Virus record (IMG/VR): IMGVR_UViG_3300004173_000007
Coordinates: 1 to 26,696 of that record
Reading direction: 5' to 3' (one strand)
Origin: a virus
DNA length: 26,696 nucleotides
The position numbers and the translations under genes are program-made. Under the pieces are notes generated by a model. The model was given only the letters and a program-made list of their open reading frames with translations. It made no database searches and was not told the DNA's origin. Each line of letters begins with the position of its first letter. The stretch's first letter is position 1. Shown here one piece after another: positions 7,727 through 15,037 of the stretch.

Positions 7727-7738
7727 TTTTTAACTTCC

Positions 7739-8086
7739 TTACTCTGTTACGTTTAAAACTGCGTCGCGGTCTGCCGCTTTGATTGTCGGCAAACCAGCCT
7801 CGCGCAATGCCGCGTTAACGGTGTCAATCGGTGGCACTGGCTTTTCCTCAGTTACGAGGCCCTTAATAATGGAGGCGGTTTTTGCGGCCAATTCTGCCGC
7901 CTCCGCTTCCAATTGCTCTGCCGTTTTCGCTGGCGGTGCCGCTGGCTCCTCGTCGTCAGCTAAATGGAATTTTGTGTAAGGGTGGTTGGCCACCGCCTCC
8001 TCAACTTCGTGCTTGCCAACTGGATAATGTGTAAGCACGCTGTCAATGTTGAGATTAAACGCTTTTTTTACTTGAATTGTAACCAT
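7739..8086 (-). CDS. Head module protein of unknown function
   Basis: The protein has 115 aa from the ATG at 8086 (MVTIQVKKAFNLNIDSVLTHYPVGKHEVEEAVANHPYTKFHL). The frame extends 75 nt further upstream, into the capsid gene, so that longer start is rejected; AAGG lies 8 nt before the chosen ATG. The N-terminal 45 residues ('FNLNxDxxxxHYPVGKHEVxEAVANHPYxKxHL') recur in small proteins placed directly after major capsid genes. The rest is Ala/Glu-rich (about 46-85, likely helical) with a short C-terminal domain (about 90-115, NAALREAGLPTIKAADRDAVL). A head or connector role is inferred from position only. Confidence 0.6.
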   Translation of the reverse strand: MVTIQVKKAFNLNIDSVLTHYPVGKHEVEEAVANHPYTKFHLADDEEPAAPPAKTAEQLEAEAAELAAKTASIIKGLVTEEKPVPPIDTVNAALREAGLPTIKAADRDAVLNVTE

Positions 8087-8096
8087 GCCTTGCCCC

Positions 8097-9080
8097 TTAG
8101 ATATTATCACGATAGCCGAGTGTTTCAGGGTAAACAAACTCAACCACACCCAGGCGGCCAAAGTATGTCGTTAATTGGCGCAAGTCGCGGTATTCCAATG
8201 GTGTGCGTTGTAACGGCACTAATGGAAAGCGCACTTTGTCGTCGTCCGGTGTGTAGGCAACCATGCGGTTTGTACTGCCAGCGCCGCGGCTTGTCAACCA
8301 CTTAACTGGTTGAATGTCCAAAGGACGGCCGTTAATTGAGTTGGATAAGCTGTTTTGCTTCAAAAATTCCAAAATGCTGATATTGCCAGCACTTGAAACG
8401 AGTTTGCTTACCAAGCGGCTGTAATTAACCGGGTCAATTAACAATTTGCTTGGGCAAACTGCATAAGCAGAAGCCGCCCAAACTGAGTTAAGCAACTCGT
8501 TAACGTCGGCCAGGATTTGGTCGGCGGTTGCTGTGGACCATGTGCCGGTTGTGGCGTTTGAAACGTTTGTAACCAATGAGCTGTTAACCAGGCCAGTAAA
8601 GCCAAGCGCGGTATCACCGATATATACTTGCTCGTCAATGTCCATTTGGTATTTCAATTGCATACCGCTAAATTTCTGCTGGTCAACTGGACGGCCAAGT
8701 TTTTGCGCACTTTCCAGCTCCGGCAAAGTCCAGCCCAATTGCATTGCCCACAATGGCAATGGATTAGAGGTTTTGCCAATGTCCAGGCTAATGCCAGTGA
8801 TTGCATTAGTGTCTTTGCCAACCCATGCCTTGCCTGAGCCTTGCACGCCAGGAGCGGCCGCAAATGAGCTGTTTGTGAATGAGCTAAACTCGTCGGCAAT
8901 GCTTACGTCCTCACGCAACATAATATCGCGCGACCAGGTAACAGTCGCCAGCGGCATGTGCAATTTTTGGTCTAAGCGTTCAAGCTCGCCAATCAGGAAA
9001 ACGCCGGCGCTGTCAATGGTGCGAGCGTCAAATGTCATTAGCGCGTCTTTCGTCGCTAAGCGGATTAAATTCGGTTTCAT
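8097..9080 (-). CDS. Major capsid protein (DUF2184 family)
   Basis: This is a 327-aa protein. It starts MKPNLIRLATKDALMTFDARTIDSAGVFLIGELERLDQKLH, has 'GISLDIGKTSNPLPLWAMQLGWTLPELESAQKLGRPVD' around residues 95-135 and ends 'PLEYRDLRQLTTYFGRLGVVEFVYPETLGYRDNI'. These are the conserved blocks of the DUF2184 group of HK97-fold major capsid proteins. It would form the icosahedral shell. It follows the cement protein and protease-scaffold genes, the usual head order, and is the only plausible shell protein in the window. The length fits the family. Confidence 0.9.
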   Translation of the reverse strand: MKPNLIRLATKDALMTFDARTIDSAGVFLIGELERLDQKLHMPLATVTWSRDIMLREDVSIADEFSSFTNSSFAAAPGVQGSGKAWVGKDTNAITGISLDIGKTSNPLPLWAMQLGWTLPELESAQKLGRPVDQQKFSGMQLKYQMDIDEQVYIGDTALGFTGLVNSSLVTNVSNATTGTWSTATADQILADVNELLNSVWAASAYAVCPSKLLIDPVNYSRLVSKLVSSAGNISILEFLKQNSLSNSINGRPLDIQPVKWLTSRGAGSTNRMVAYTPDDDKVRFPLVPLQRTPLEYRDLRQLTTYFGRLGVVEFVYPETLGYRDNI

Positions 9081-9094
9081 GTGTTACCCCTTAA

Positions 9095-9586
9095 TTAAAT
9101 GTTGTAAGCAACTTCAACGTTGCCGTTGGCGTCAGCCTGGCCCGCGAAAGTTAAACCAGCGATTGCAACGGTGTTGGTGCTGTCTGCCGCCGCTTCAAAG
9201 CCGCCAACTGGTTTGCCCGTGCCTGGCGTTGCCACGCGGACGTAAACCTGGCCGCCCACCGCTGGGGTGCCTGCGTTGTTTTTAACGTTGATATAGCCGG
9301 AGCGTAAAACGCTGGCAATGCCGCTGGTTTTTGGTGTTGAAGTGCCCAGCGGGTCGCTTGCCGCGTTACCTGTCGCCGGATATTCGCGCACTAAAATGCC
9401 GTAAGCGTCGGCCGCTGTTTCTGAGCCAGCGAAAGGCACAAATTTGCCGCTTGCAATTTTACCGATAAGGCCGAAAGCCGAGAAAGGCAACGAAGCGTTA
9501 AGCACTTGTGCCTCAATTTTTGCCTGTGATTGACGAGTTACGTCGCCAGCAATGCCGTAAGGCATGCGTGTAAGAAATGCTACCAT
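9095..9586 (-). CDS. Capsid cement / decoration protein (Gp24-like)
   Basis: This is a 163-aa protein starting MVAFLTRMPYGIAGDVTRQSQAKIEAQVLNASLPFSAFGLIGKIASGKFVPF. The pattern 'TRMPxGIAGDVxR', followed by 'YGILVREYPATGNAASDPLGTSTPKTSGIASVLRSGYINVK' and 'GGQVYVRVA', is typical of the structural cement protein Gp24-type family, which sits just before DUF2184 capsid genes. It is expected to bind the outside of the shell and stabilise it. The composition (Gly, Ala, Thr, Val rich; beta) agrees. It begins 31 nt after the protease-scaffold stop. Confidence 0.85.
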   Translation of the reverse strand: MVAFLTRMPYGIAGDVTRQSQAKIEAQVLNASLPFSAFGLIGKIASGKFVPFAGSETAADAYGILVREYPATGNAASDPLGTSTPKTSGIASVLRSGYINVKNNAGTPAVGGQVYVRVATPGTGKPVGGFEAAADSTNTVAIAGLTFAGQADANGNVEVAYNI

Positions 9587-9616
9587 GATGTAATTTCCTT
9601 TATGTTAGCGGGCAAG

Positions 9617-10345
9617 TTACTTGCTAGCCCAAAATGCCTTGTTACGGGCGTTAATATCGGTTGGGCTTGTCGCTTTGCCGAAATCCGTTGTTTTCGCGGC
9701 GGCGTTACGCACTCCGCGGTTGTTGTTGGTCGTGCGCATCAACTCAGCGGCGCCAGCAAATACGCTGTTTAGCGCGTCGCCTGTCAGCAACTTAATAGAG
9801 CGGCCAGCCAGGAAAACGTCAATTGCTTTTTTGCCGTCCGCGGTTGCGTAAGCGGTCGTTAATGCTTTGCGTTTCAATGAGGCAATAGCGCCGGCGGTTT
9901 TTGCCGCGTCGCCTGTCGGTACCTGGACGCCTGGGGCCAAAATCTCAGCGCGTGCAATTACGGCTTTGAGTGTGTCGCCGCTCAATACCTTGCCCACCGC
10001 TTCGCCGTTGGTTTCCGCTTTTTCAGCTTCCAGCACGTCGTCGCCTGTTTGCACGTCGTCCTCCTCGTCCGGTGGCGTGGTTTCCTCGCCCTCGGCATCA
10101 AAGTTTTCGCCGTGCTCCTCCTCCTCGGCCGGGATTAGCTTAGCCAGTACCTCCTCAATGCGAGCCAGGCGCGCCTCAATGCCGTTTTCGTCGTCGGCTT
10201 GGTCCTCAGGCGGTTGTTGTTGCTGGTTTGGGTCCAGGTCCTCGTCTTTCATTTCCTCGCCTTGCTCAGCCTCCGCCTCGCTATCAAGGAAACGGCGGAG
10301 CTTGTCAATAAAGCCCAGCTTTTTGTCTTTCAATTTTGTTTTCAT
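9617..10345 (-). CDS. Predicted scaffold from an internal start in the protease gene
   Basis: Inside the protease gene an in-frame ATG at 10345 is preceded by AAGGA with a 7-nt spacer (AAGGATTTAGACATG). Translation from here gives 242 aa beginning MKTKLKDKKLGFIDKLRRFLDSEAEAEQGEEMKDED. It is acidic and helical (about residues 20-125, with many Glu, Asp and Gln), followed by an Ala-rich C-terminal domain ending NARNKAFWASK. Separate expression of the scaffold from the 3' part of a protease gene is the lambda C/Nu3 arrangement. The sequence shows the start signals; actual use is inferred. Confidence 0.55.
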   Translation of the reverse strand: MKTKLKDKKLGFIDKLRRFLDSEAEAEQGEEMKDEDLDPNQQQQPPEDQADDENGIEARLARIEEVLAKLIPAEEEEHGENFDAEGEETTPPDEEDDVQTGDDVLEAEKAETNGEAVGKVLSGDTLKAVIARAEILAPGVQVPTGDAAKTAGAIASLKRKALTTAYATADGKKAIDVFLAGRSIKLLTGDALNSVFAGAAELMRTTNNNRGVRNAAAKTTDFGKATSPTDINARNKAFWASK

Positions 10346-10906
10346 GTCTAAATCCTTGTCTTTAATTGAACAACGCGGGCCAGCTCGGCCGCGCTCCACT
10401 AGCGCAACATGATTGCCAATTATGTTTAACTGCCGGCCTTTACCTGGCCCCGTTTGCTCATAATCAGCTTCATAGCCGCACGAAACTTCGCGCAAGCCGT
10501 CCTTGCGTACTGCCTCTATTGCTTCCTGGTCTGTAATTAACAAATCAGCAAGCAATAAATCGTCCTCAATTCCTACGCCGCGGCGCACGTTTTGAGTTAC
10601 CCCTTTGGCTAACTCTTTCCAGTTTTCCGGGTTAACAAATGTGTCCGGGTGGTCAATAGTTACCGGCTTGCCCTCAAAGCTCGCCAGGGTTTCGTCCTTA
10701 AATACTTCGTCCTGCGTTCGGTCAATCTTAATCAGGCCGTCGCTGTCGCCCTCTAGCGGGATTTCCTCGGTGCTATACATTTGCACGCCAACGCGCGCAA
10801 TCGGCACCGCCTCGCAAAGCAAAAAGCCCTCCGGCGTCATGCTTTGCTTAGGGCCCAGCTTTTCAACCGTCAGGAATTCCATGCGGTCATGTGTTTTTGT
10901 TTTCAT
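9617..10906 (-). CDS. Prohead protease-scaffold fusion (DUF2213 family)
   Basis: The protein has 429 aa from the ATG at 10906 (MKTKTHDRMEFLTVEKLGPKQSMTPEGFLLCEAVPIARVGVQMY). The N-terminal domain (1-180) is DUF2213: 'EGKPVTIDHPDTFVNPENW' with a likely catalytic His86, 'REVSCGYEADYE' with a likely catalytic Ser142, and 'NHVALVERGRAG' at 165-176. The second half is an acidic, coiled-coil-like scaffold. It should be the maturation protease that clears the scaffold from the prohead. It begins 15 nt after a terminator hairpin. A TTG 12 nt upstream of the ATG is also in frame. Catalytic roles are inferred from family patterns. Confidence 0.85.
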   Translation of the reverse strand: MKTKTHDRMEFLTVEKLGPKQSMTPEGFLLCEAVPIARVGVQMYSTEEIPLEGDSDGLIKIDRTQDEVFKDETLASFEGKPVTIDHPDTFVNPENWKELAKGVTQNVRRGVGIEDDLLLADLLITDQEAIEAVRKDGLREVSCGYEADYEQTGPGKGRQLNIIGNHVALVERGRAGPRCSIKDKDLDMKTKLKDKKLGFIDKLRRFLDSEAEAEQGEEMKDEDLDPNQQQQPPEDQADDENGIEARLARIEEVLAKLIPAEEEEHGENFDAEGEETTPPDEEDDVQTGDDVLEAEKAETNGEAVGKVLSGDTLKAVIARAEILAPGVQVPTGDAAKTAGAIASLKRKALTTAYATADGKKAIDVFLAGRSIKLLTGDALNSVFAGAAELMRTTNNNRGVRNAAAKTTDFGKATSPTDINARNKAFWASK

Positions 10907-10920
10907 GGTGTCGTCCAAAA

Positions 10921-10944
10921 CAAAAAACCCCGCCGGAGCGGGGT
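10921..10944 (-). terminator. Intrinsic terminator at the end of the accessory block
   Basis: Minus strand CCCCGC-TCCG-GCGGGG followed by TTTTTTG. A 6-bp GC stem with a 4-nt loop and U-run, 20 nt after the stop at 10965 and 15 nt before the protease ATG at 10906. It separates the accessory block from the capsid genes but lies inside what looks like one late operon. Confidence 0.85.
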
Positions 10945-10964
10945 GTTTATATTGATTGTTTAAC

Positions 10965-11276
10965 TTATCTATTCATTGGCAAAATTGCCGTAACAGTTAA
11001 TCGCTTTTCGGCGTTGGTTGTGTCGCATGTCACTTTCACCTTATAACTGCAATCAGCCAGGCCGCCCTTAACCGGGACGGAAACCGCACTGTTTCCAGTG
11101 TAAAAGTTTGGCGAGCCGTTTAATACCAAAGCAACGTTGGCATCAACCCCGCTATTAACAACAATTTCCGTGCTAACAATACTGGTTAACGCTTCGCCGC
11201 TTGCTAGGCCGTCGGTAAAATCAAAGGTTAAAATAACCTCCTCGTCAACGTCTTTTGTGCTTAATAGTGTTGTCAT
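10965..11276 (-). CDS. Small beta-rich phage structural protein, unknown
   Basis: This is a 103-aa protein starting MTTLLSTKDVDEEVILTFDFTDGLASGEALTSIVSTEIVVNSG and ending TCDTTNAEKRLTVTAILPMNR. The layout of a strand 'ExxxLTFDFTxxLxxGExL', an Ig-like middle and a closing 'CKVTxxTSxGRxLxxxAxLPV' resembles small phage proteins (often called fiber-tail adaptor or hypothetical) that accompany fibers. Its ATG overlaps the upstream stop as ATGA, so it is coupled to the 137-aa gene. It is the last gene before a terminator. A role in attaching the large repeat protein to the virion is plausible but inferred. Confidence 0.5.
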   Translation of the reverse strand: MTTLLSTKDVDEEVILTFDFTDGLASGEALTSIVSTEIVVNSGVDANVALVLNGSPNFYTGNSAVSVPVKGGLADCSYKVKVTCDTTNAEKRLTVTAILPMNR

Positions 11277-11686
11277 TGTTTTGCCGTGTAATTTCGTTGT
11301 TTGTAATTTGCAATAAAGTTTTTAAGGTTGTAGTCCGCCGTGTAACCCCGGTTACCTTGGTTTAACTCTCGGCTTATTGTTGCTTGATAAAACAAATTTC
11401 CGTTAATAAACAGCGCCGGCTTCAATAGATAGCTTGCCTTAACCTCAACCGGAAAAAATAAGTTTTCGTTAACAAGCTGGCTGGCGTTAATTCTGTATTT
11501 AACATTTGCGCCATAAAACGCATTTGCATTTGAATAAAGAGCCGGCGCCAACGTTTGGAGGTATGAGCCACTAAATACAACCCAACCAGTGTTATTGCCG
11601 GCGTCCGTTGAGTATTGCGCATAAAACCCGCCGGACGGGCTTGCCGCGCTATCCTTAACACTTAAATAACTAGCAATAATCGTCAT
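11273..11686 (-). CDS. Unknown protein, partner of the 824-aa repeat protein
   Basis: This is a 137-aa protein: MTIIASYLSVKDSAASPSGGFYAQYSTDAGNNTGWVVFSG and so on, ending RGYTADYNLKNFIANYKQRNYTAKQ. It is rich in Tyr, Asn, Phe and Ala, and has three loosely similar segments ('LFINGNLFYQATISREL', 'ALYSNANAFYGANVKYRI', 'VNENLFFPVEVKASYLLKPALFI') suggesting a repeated beta hairpin. I do not recognise the family. It starts with an ATGA overlap at the end of the 824-aa gene and ends with one at the 103-aa gene, so the three are translationally coupled and probably act together. Confidence 0.5.
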   Translation of the reverse strand: MTIIASYLSVKDSAASPSGGFYAQYSTDAGNNTGWVVFSGSYLQTLAPALYSNANAFYGANVKYRINASQLVNENLFFPVEVKASYLLKPALFINGNLFYQATISRELNQGNRGYTADYNLKNFIANYKQRNYTAKQ

Positions 11687-14157
11687 GGCGCCACCTTATT
11701 CAACCTAAACCGAGTGCCTGGCGTGCTTGAAGCAATGGAAACTAAATTGCCAGGCGTGCCGTTCATGCTGAAATTTTCAACGTTGGTGTCGGTGCTTGCT
11801 GGAAATTTAACCACGCATGGCACAACGGTGTTGGTCATATCCTTAAACCGATTTGCGCCCGTAATGGTTAAATCACCGGCTCCGCCCTGATTCAACGTCG
11901 GATATGAGAAGCCGCCACCCGCAAACGTTTTAGCACTGGCTGACGTCATGCTGATTGAACCCGTGCCGCTAGTTGTGTAATTAGTACCCGAAGCTGTCCA
12001 CGCACCCAAATCAACGATTGAACCGTTATTAAATTTAATATCACGAGCAACCGCGCCGGTTGAGCTATATGCGCCTACGGTTAGCGTTTTAGCGTTTAAG
12101 TCTACTGCGCCGGCCGTATGCGTGAATGTGCGAGTTGAGCCTAAAGTCAGCGCGTCTTGAAGTTGCAGGGTTCCAGCACCTGCTTTTGTGATAGGAAAGT
12201 CTAACGTTTTACCGTTTGATGTTATGGTTTGCGTGCCGGTTGTTGCTAAAAATGTAGTTATGTTTACTATTGCTGGTATTGTCATACCTGCGGATACTGT
12301 TAAATCACCGAATAAATTTGCGCCAAATACATTAATTAAAGAGCCAGAAAATCCAGTAAAATTTAAACTCTTAAATCCAGATGTATTGGATAGACTAACG
12401 CTATCAGTGCCACCTGTGATATTAAAAGAAACAACATTGCTCTCTGAATATGTAGAACTTAAACCATGAGTAATCGTGCGCGTTCCAGTAGTGCCATTAT
12501 ATGTACAATCAACTTGCCTATTTCCACTACATGAAAAGTTAGTGGCTGGATTAACAGTCCATAAATCTGATGTATTATTTCCTGTTAAAATTATTTTACT
12601 TGTGCCAAACAATATACTTCTAGGTATGCTAGTTGTAGAAACTAATCTAAATGCAGTCAACGTTTGGTTATTCAAATCAACATTACCGCTAGTCAGCCCA
12701 AACGCACCTGTAGTCACAAACGCATCGGCGAGTTTAAAAGTGCCGGTTGCGTTATCAACGATAATAGGTTGCGTAAAAGTTCTTCCCGCACTGGTAATTG
12801 TTTGAATTCCACCTTGTTTTGCAAATGTAGTGTTTCCTGTACCTGATAATGTAACATCTGCATCCAAAGTTAAATTGCCATAAATAGTTGGCGTAGTAGT
12901 TCCTGTAGCTAGCGTAACCGCTACTGTTAATGATGACATATCTAGCGTGCCGATATTCCATCCAGCGTCTACCGTATGCGTCCCTGTGGTTGTCCCTGTA
13001 TCAAATATGGCAGTGTCTTGCGCTAATGGGAATTGGTTAACATCGACCGAACCGCCGCTTAATTTCCATTGTGTAGCTGACCAGTTACCAGTACCAACGC
13101 GATAAACCGTCTTAGCCGCATCAAACGTGATATTGCTATTACCCAAGCAATTACCAAGCCGCGTACCGGTCCATGGTGTTGCCACGGTTCCAGCCGCCAC
13201 AATATCCCTGAAATCCACATCAGCCAGTGTAGCAAGTGAACCATTCAGCGTAATGGTGCGAGGCGTGCCTACAATGTCAGAACATACAAACATGCGGCGT
13301 ATTGCTGTGTTTGCCGCACCGAGGGTTAGCGTGCCGTTTACGGTTTGGTTAGCGCCTATGCTGATATTCTTAATGCCAGTTGCGGCAAGGCTTGTTACTG
13401 ACAGGTTGTTGAACGTATTTGCGCCGGTGATGGTGCCGGATGATGTGTTTACAAACGTGACGTTATAGAATGTCAATCCACTAGCTATAAATCTAGGTGA
13501 AGAAAATCCTATATTAAATGTTGATGTTCCAGCATTAAATGTTAATCCAGTTGGATTTATAGCTAGTGCAACACTCCCAAAAGTAGATACAGTAGAAGAA
13601 CCTAATTGTATGCTTCGCGTTGCAGTTCCTGCTGACGATAAAGTCGAAGTCGATAAATTATAATTATTGGTAATGAATGAACCATTTGTAATGGTAATAT
13701 TTCCGCCAATAGTTAAAGCACTTCCAAGCGTCCATTCACCACCAATCCCATCAAAAATAAATTGAGTTAGCCCATTAAGATTAACGCCGTTTGTAGTAAC
13801 TGTCTTGCCGGTTGAAGTAGCCTTCATTGTGACTGTTGAAGTCTTAGTGCATGAAAAATTCGATGCAGGAAACAACGCACTGCCATAAATAGCCAAATCA
13901 ACACTACCCGCCAGCGTCATAGCAAAATCAAGACTGCCAGCCGTAATATCACGACATACCGCACCCGTGCCAACGGTAACGGTAAAAATCGCCCCATTAT
14001 CCGACGCCGCATCAAAAACCACATCATCCGCACTTGTCGGCGCTACTGTAGAACGCACGGTGCGCGCGAGGTTATCAAACCAGTTAGTGACGCTTGACGC
14101 ATCCCATGTGCCAGTTGATGAACCACCAGCCGAAGGTCCCCAGTATTTAGTTGCCAT
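11683..14157 (-). CDS. Large beta-repeat surface protein (824 aa) in the head module
   Basis: This is an 824-aa protein rich in Thr, Ser, Gly, Asn and Val, with few charged residues. It begins MATKYWGPSAGGSSTGTWDASSVTNWFDN and then has repeated segments: 'GTQTITSNGKTLDFPI..GTLQLQDALTLGSTRTFTHTAGAVDLNAKTLTV' resembles 'GIQTITSAGRTFTQPI..GTFKLADAFVTTGAFGLTSGNVDLNNQTLTA', and 'TITGANRFKDM' resembles 'TITGANTFNNL'. This looks like a right-handed beta-helix or hemagglutinin-like solenoid. No signal peptide is seen, so it is more likely a virion surface fiber or decoration than a secreted adhesin. Stretches of its DNA (about 12.2-12.9 and 13.45-13.8 kb) are visibly AT-richer than the rest, a mosaic pattern. 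It sits between portal/MuF genes and capsid genes, not in the tail. Confidence 0.65.
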   Translation of the reverse strand: MATKYWGPSAGGSSTGTWDASSVTNWFDNLARTVRSTVAPTSADDVVFDAASDNGAIFTVTVGTGAVCRDITAGSLDFAMTLAGSVDLAIYGSALFPASNFSCTKTSTVTMKATSTGKTVTTNGVNLNGLTQFIFDGIGGEWTLGSALTIGGNITITNGSFITNNYNLSTSTLSSAGTATRSIQLGSSTVSTFGSVALAINPTGLTFNAGTSTFNIGFSSPRFIASGLTFYNVTFVNTSSGTITGANTFNNLSVTSLAATGIKNISIGANQTVNGTLTLGAANTAIRRMFVCSDIVGTPRTITLNGSLATLADVDFRDIVAAGTVATPWTGTRLGNCLGNSNITFDAAKTVYRVGTGNWSATQWKLSGGSVDVNQFPLAQDTAIFDTGTTTGTHTVDAGWNIGTLDMSSLTVAVTLATGTTTPTIYGNLTLDADVTLSGTGNTTFAKQGGIQTITSAGRTFTQPIIVDNATGTFKLADAFVTTGAFGLTSGNVDLNNQTLTAFRLVSTTSIPRSILFGTSKIILTGNNTSDLWTVNPATNFSCSGNRQVDCTYNGTTGTRTITHGLSSTYSESNVVSFNITGGTDSVSLSNTSGFKSLNFTGFSGSLINVFGANLFGDLTVSAGMTIPAIVNITTFLATTGTQTITSNGKTLDFPITKAGAGTLQLQDALTLGSTRTFTHTAGAVDLNAKTLTVGAYSSTGAVARDIKFNNGSIVDLGAWTASGTNYTTSGTGSISMTSASAKTFAGGGFSYPTLNQGGAGDLTITGANRFKDMTNTVVPCVVKFPASTDTNVENFSMNGTPGNLVSIASSTPGTRFRLNKVAP

Positions 14158-14442
14158 TTACAAATTCCTAAGATTACGCGCCATGAAAAAGCCGTACATA
14201 ACCGTTAACGCTATCAGCATGGGTGATAAAACAAACCCCAAGTGATAACCCACATAAGCTGCCAGTACAGTTTTAGCCGCAAGGTAAATATCAAGATTGA
14301 TGAAACGAAGCACGAACGCTGTAAACGGATTAGCCTCGGTGCCGCCTGCTTTCAATATCGTGCGCGTCGAGTACCAATCAACTAAGTTAAACGCGGTTAA
14401 GAGTAATGTTAAAAATACAACGATTATCTGTTCGCTAAACAT
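14158..14442 (-). CDS. Small membrane protein (DUF5658-like)
   Basis: This is a 94-aa protein with three predicted membrane helices: about residues 5-22 (IIVVFLTLLLTAFNLVDW), 51-69 and 72-90. Between the first two lies 'DWYSTRTILKAGGTEANPF', the 'D..ST...L..GG.E.NP.' pattern of DUF5658 membrane proteins. The function of that family is not known to me. Its start overlaps the preceding 58-aa gene by 8 nt, and its stop directly abuts the start of the 824-aa protein. It could be a holin-like protein, an immunity or exclusion protein, or a membrane anchor; the sequence does not decide. Confidence 0.55.
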   Translation of the reverse strand: MFSEQIIVVFLTLLLTAFNLVDWYSTRTILKAGGTEANPFTAFVLRFINLDIYLAAKTVLAAYVGYHLGFVLSPMLIALTVMYGFFMARNLRNL

Positions 14443-14611
14443 TTGGCGCGTCCTCTACTGGCGGTGCTGTCACAATCGCCAGCCAATTATTAAATCGGTC
14501 CTGTTTAATAGTTTCAATTTCCGCGTCCGTCAAGCCGTGGTCGTCAGGCAGAATGATTGCGTCTTTTAACGTGTAAGTGTTGTTTGATTTTTCAAAATCT
14601 ATTGTTGCCAT
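14435..14611 (-). CDS. Small unknown protein (58 aa)
   Basis: A short frame from the ATG at 14611 to a TAG at 14435 encodes MATIDFEKSNNTYTLKDAII and continues LPDDHGLTDAEIETIKQDRFNNWLAIVTAPPVEDAPNV. A good Shine-Dalgarno (AAGGA, 5-6 nt spacer) precedes it, and it fills the only gap between neighbouring genes, overlapping the next start by 8 nt. The C-terminal 'TDAEIExIKxxRFNNWLxxVxxPP' looks like an amphipathic helix plus Pro-rich tail, as in small proteins attached to phage fibers. No function can be assigned. Confidence 0.6.
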   Translation of the reverse strand: MATIDFEKSNNTYTLKDAIILPDDHGLTDAEIETIKQDRFNNWLAIVTAPPVEDAPNV

Positions 14612-14620
14612 TTCAATCCT

Positions 14621-15025
14621 TTACAGTGCAAAAATTCCGCTAGCGTTCCAGGCGGTCAAAATGTCGCCGCCGTTAGGTGTAACCGGCAAGCCTGTAATGC
14701 CGTTGTCCAGGTATGCAACCAGCGGGCTTGTTGCCGGGTTCCCAGTGTCAATATACAAAACAACCGCCTCAACGGTCGCTCCGCTTACGTTTACAAAGGT
14801 TACGTCGTCGCCGTCAAATATACCGTTGACATAAGTTTTGTTAGCAACCGCTTGCGGCGTGCCAACGACCGCGGCTTGCGCCGAGCTGTAAAATTGGTGT
14901 GCGGCGCTGTATGTGTAAACGCCAGTGTCAACCAATGCGGCTTTAACTACCTGCCCGTCTAAATCATTATTGGCCGTAAATTGCAATAACTGCTCTTTCC
15001 ATTTTGGATATAGGGCGTTTGCCAT
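14621..15025 (-). CDS. Phage structural-type protein of unknown function
   Basis: This is a 134-aa protein: MANALYPKWKEQLLQFTANNDLDGQVVKAALVDTGVYTYSAAHQFYSSAQ and so on, ending LVAYLDNGITGLPVTPNGGDILTAWNASGIFAL. The pattern 'MANALYxxxKExxLxxxxDxxxxxVKAxLVDTxxYTxxxxHxFxSd' with a C-terminal 'VxYxDTGxxxxSxLVAYxDxxxGLPVTPNGGDIxxxWxxxGIFxL' is widespread in phage structural regions. No precise role has been assigned to it that I can name. It is beta-rich and may be a head or tail decoration. It lies 12 nt downstream of the MuF-type gene. Confidence 0.6.
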   Translation of the reverse strand: MANALYPKWKEQLLQFTANNDLDGQVVKAALVDTGVYTYSAAHQFYSSAQAAVVGTPQAVANKTYVNGIFDGDDVTFVNVSGATVEAVVLYIDTGNPATSPLVAYLDNGITGLPVTPNGGDILTAWNASGIFAL

Positions 15026-15037
15026 TTTTTAATGTCC

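Noticed and set aside
8533-9285. Plus-strand frame of 250 aa opposite the capsid gene
   Set aside because: It is antisense to the well-recognised major capsid gene and runs into the cement gene; low-complexity Cys/Arg-rich translation.
9867-10412. Plus-strand Ser-rich frame of 181 aa opposite the protease-scaffold gene
   Set aside because: It is the complement of the acidic Glu/Asp-rich scaffold; Ser-rich runs are the expected shadow of that.
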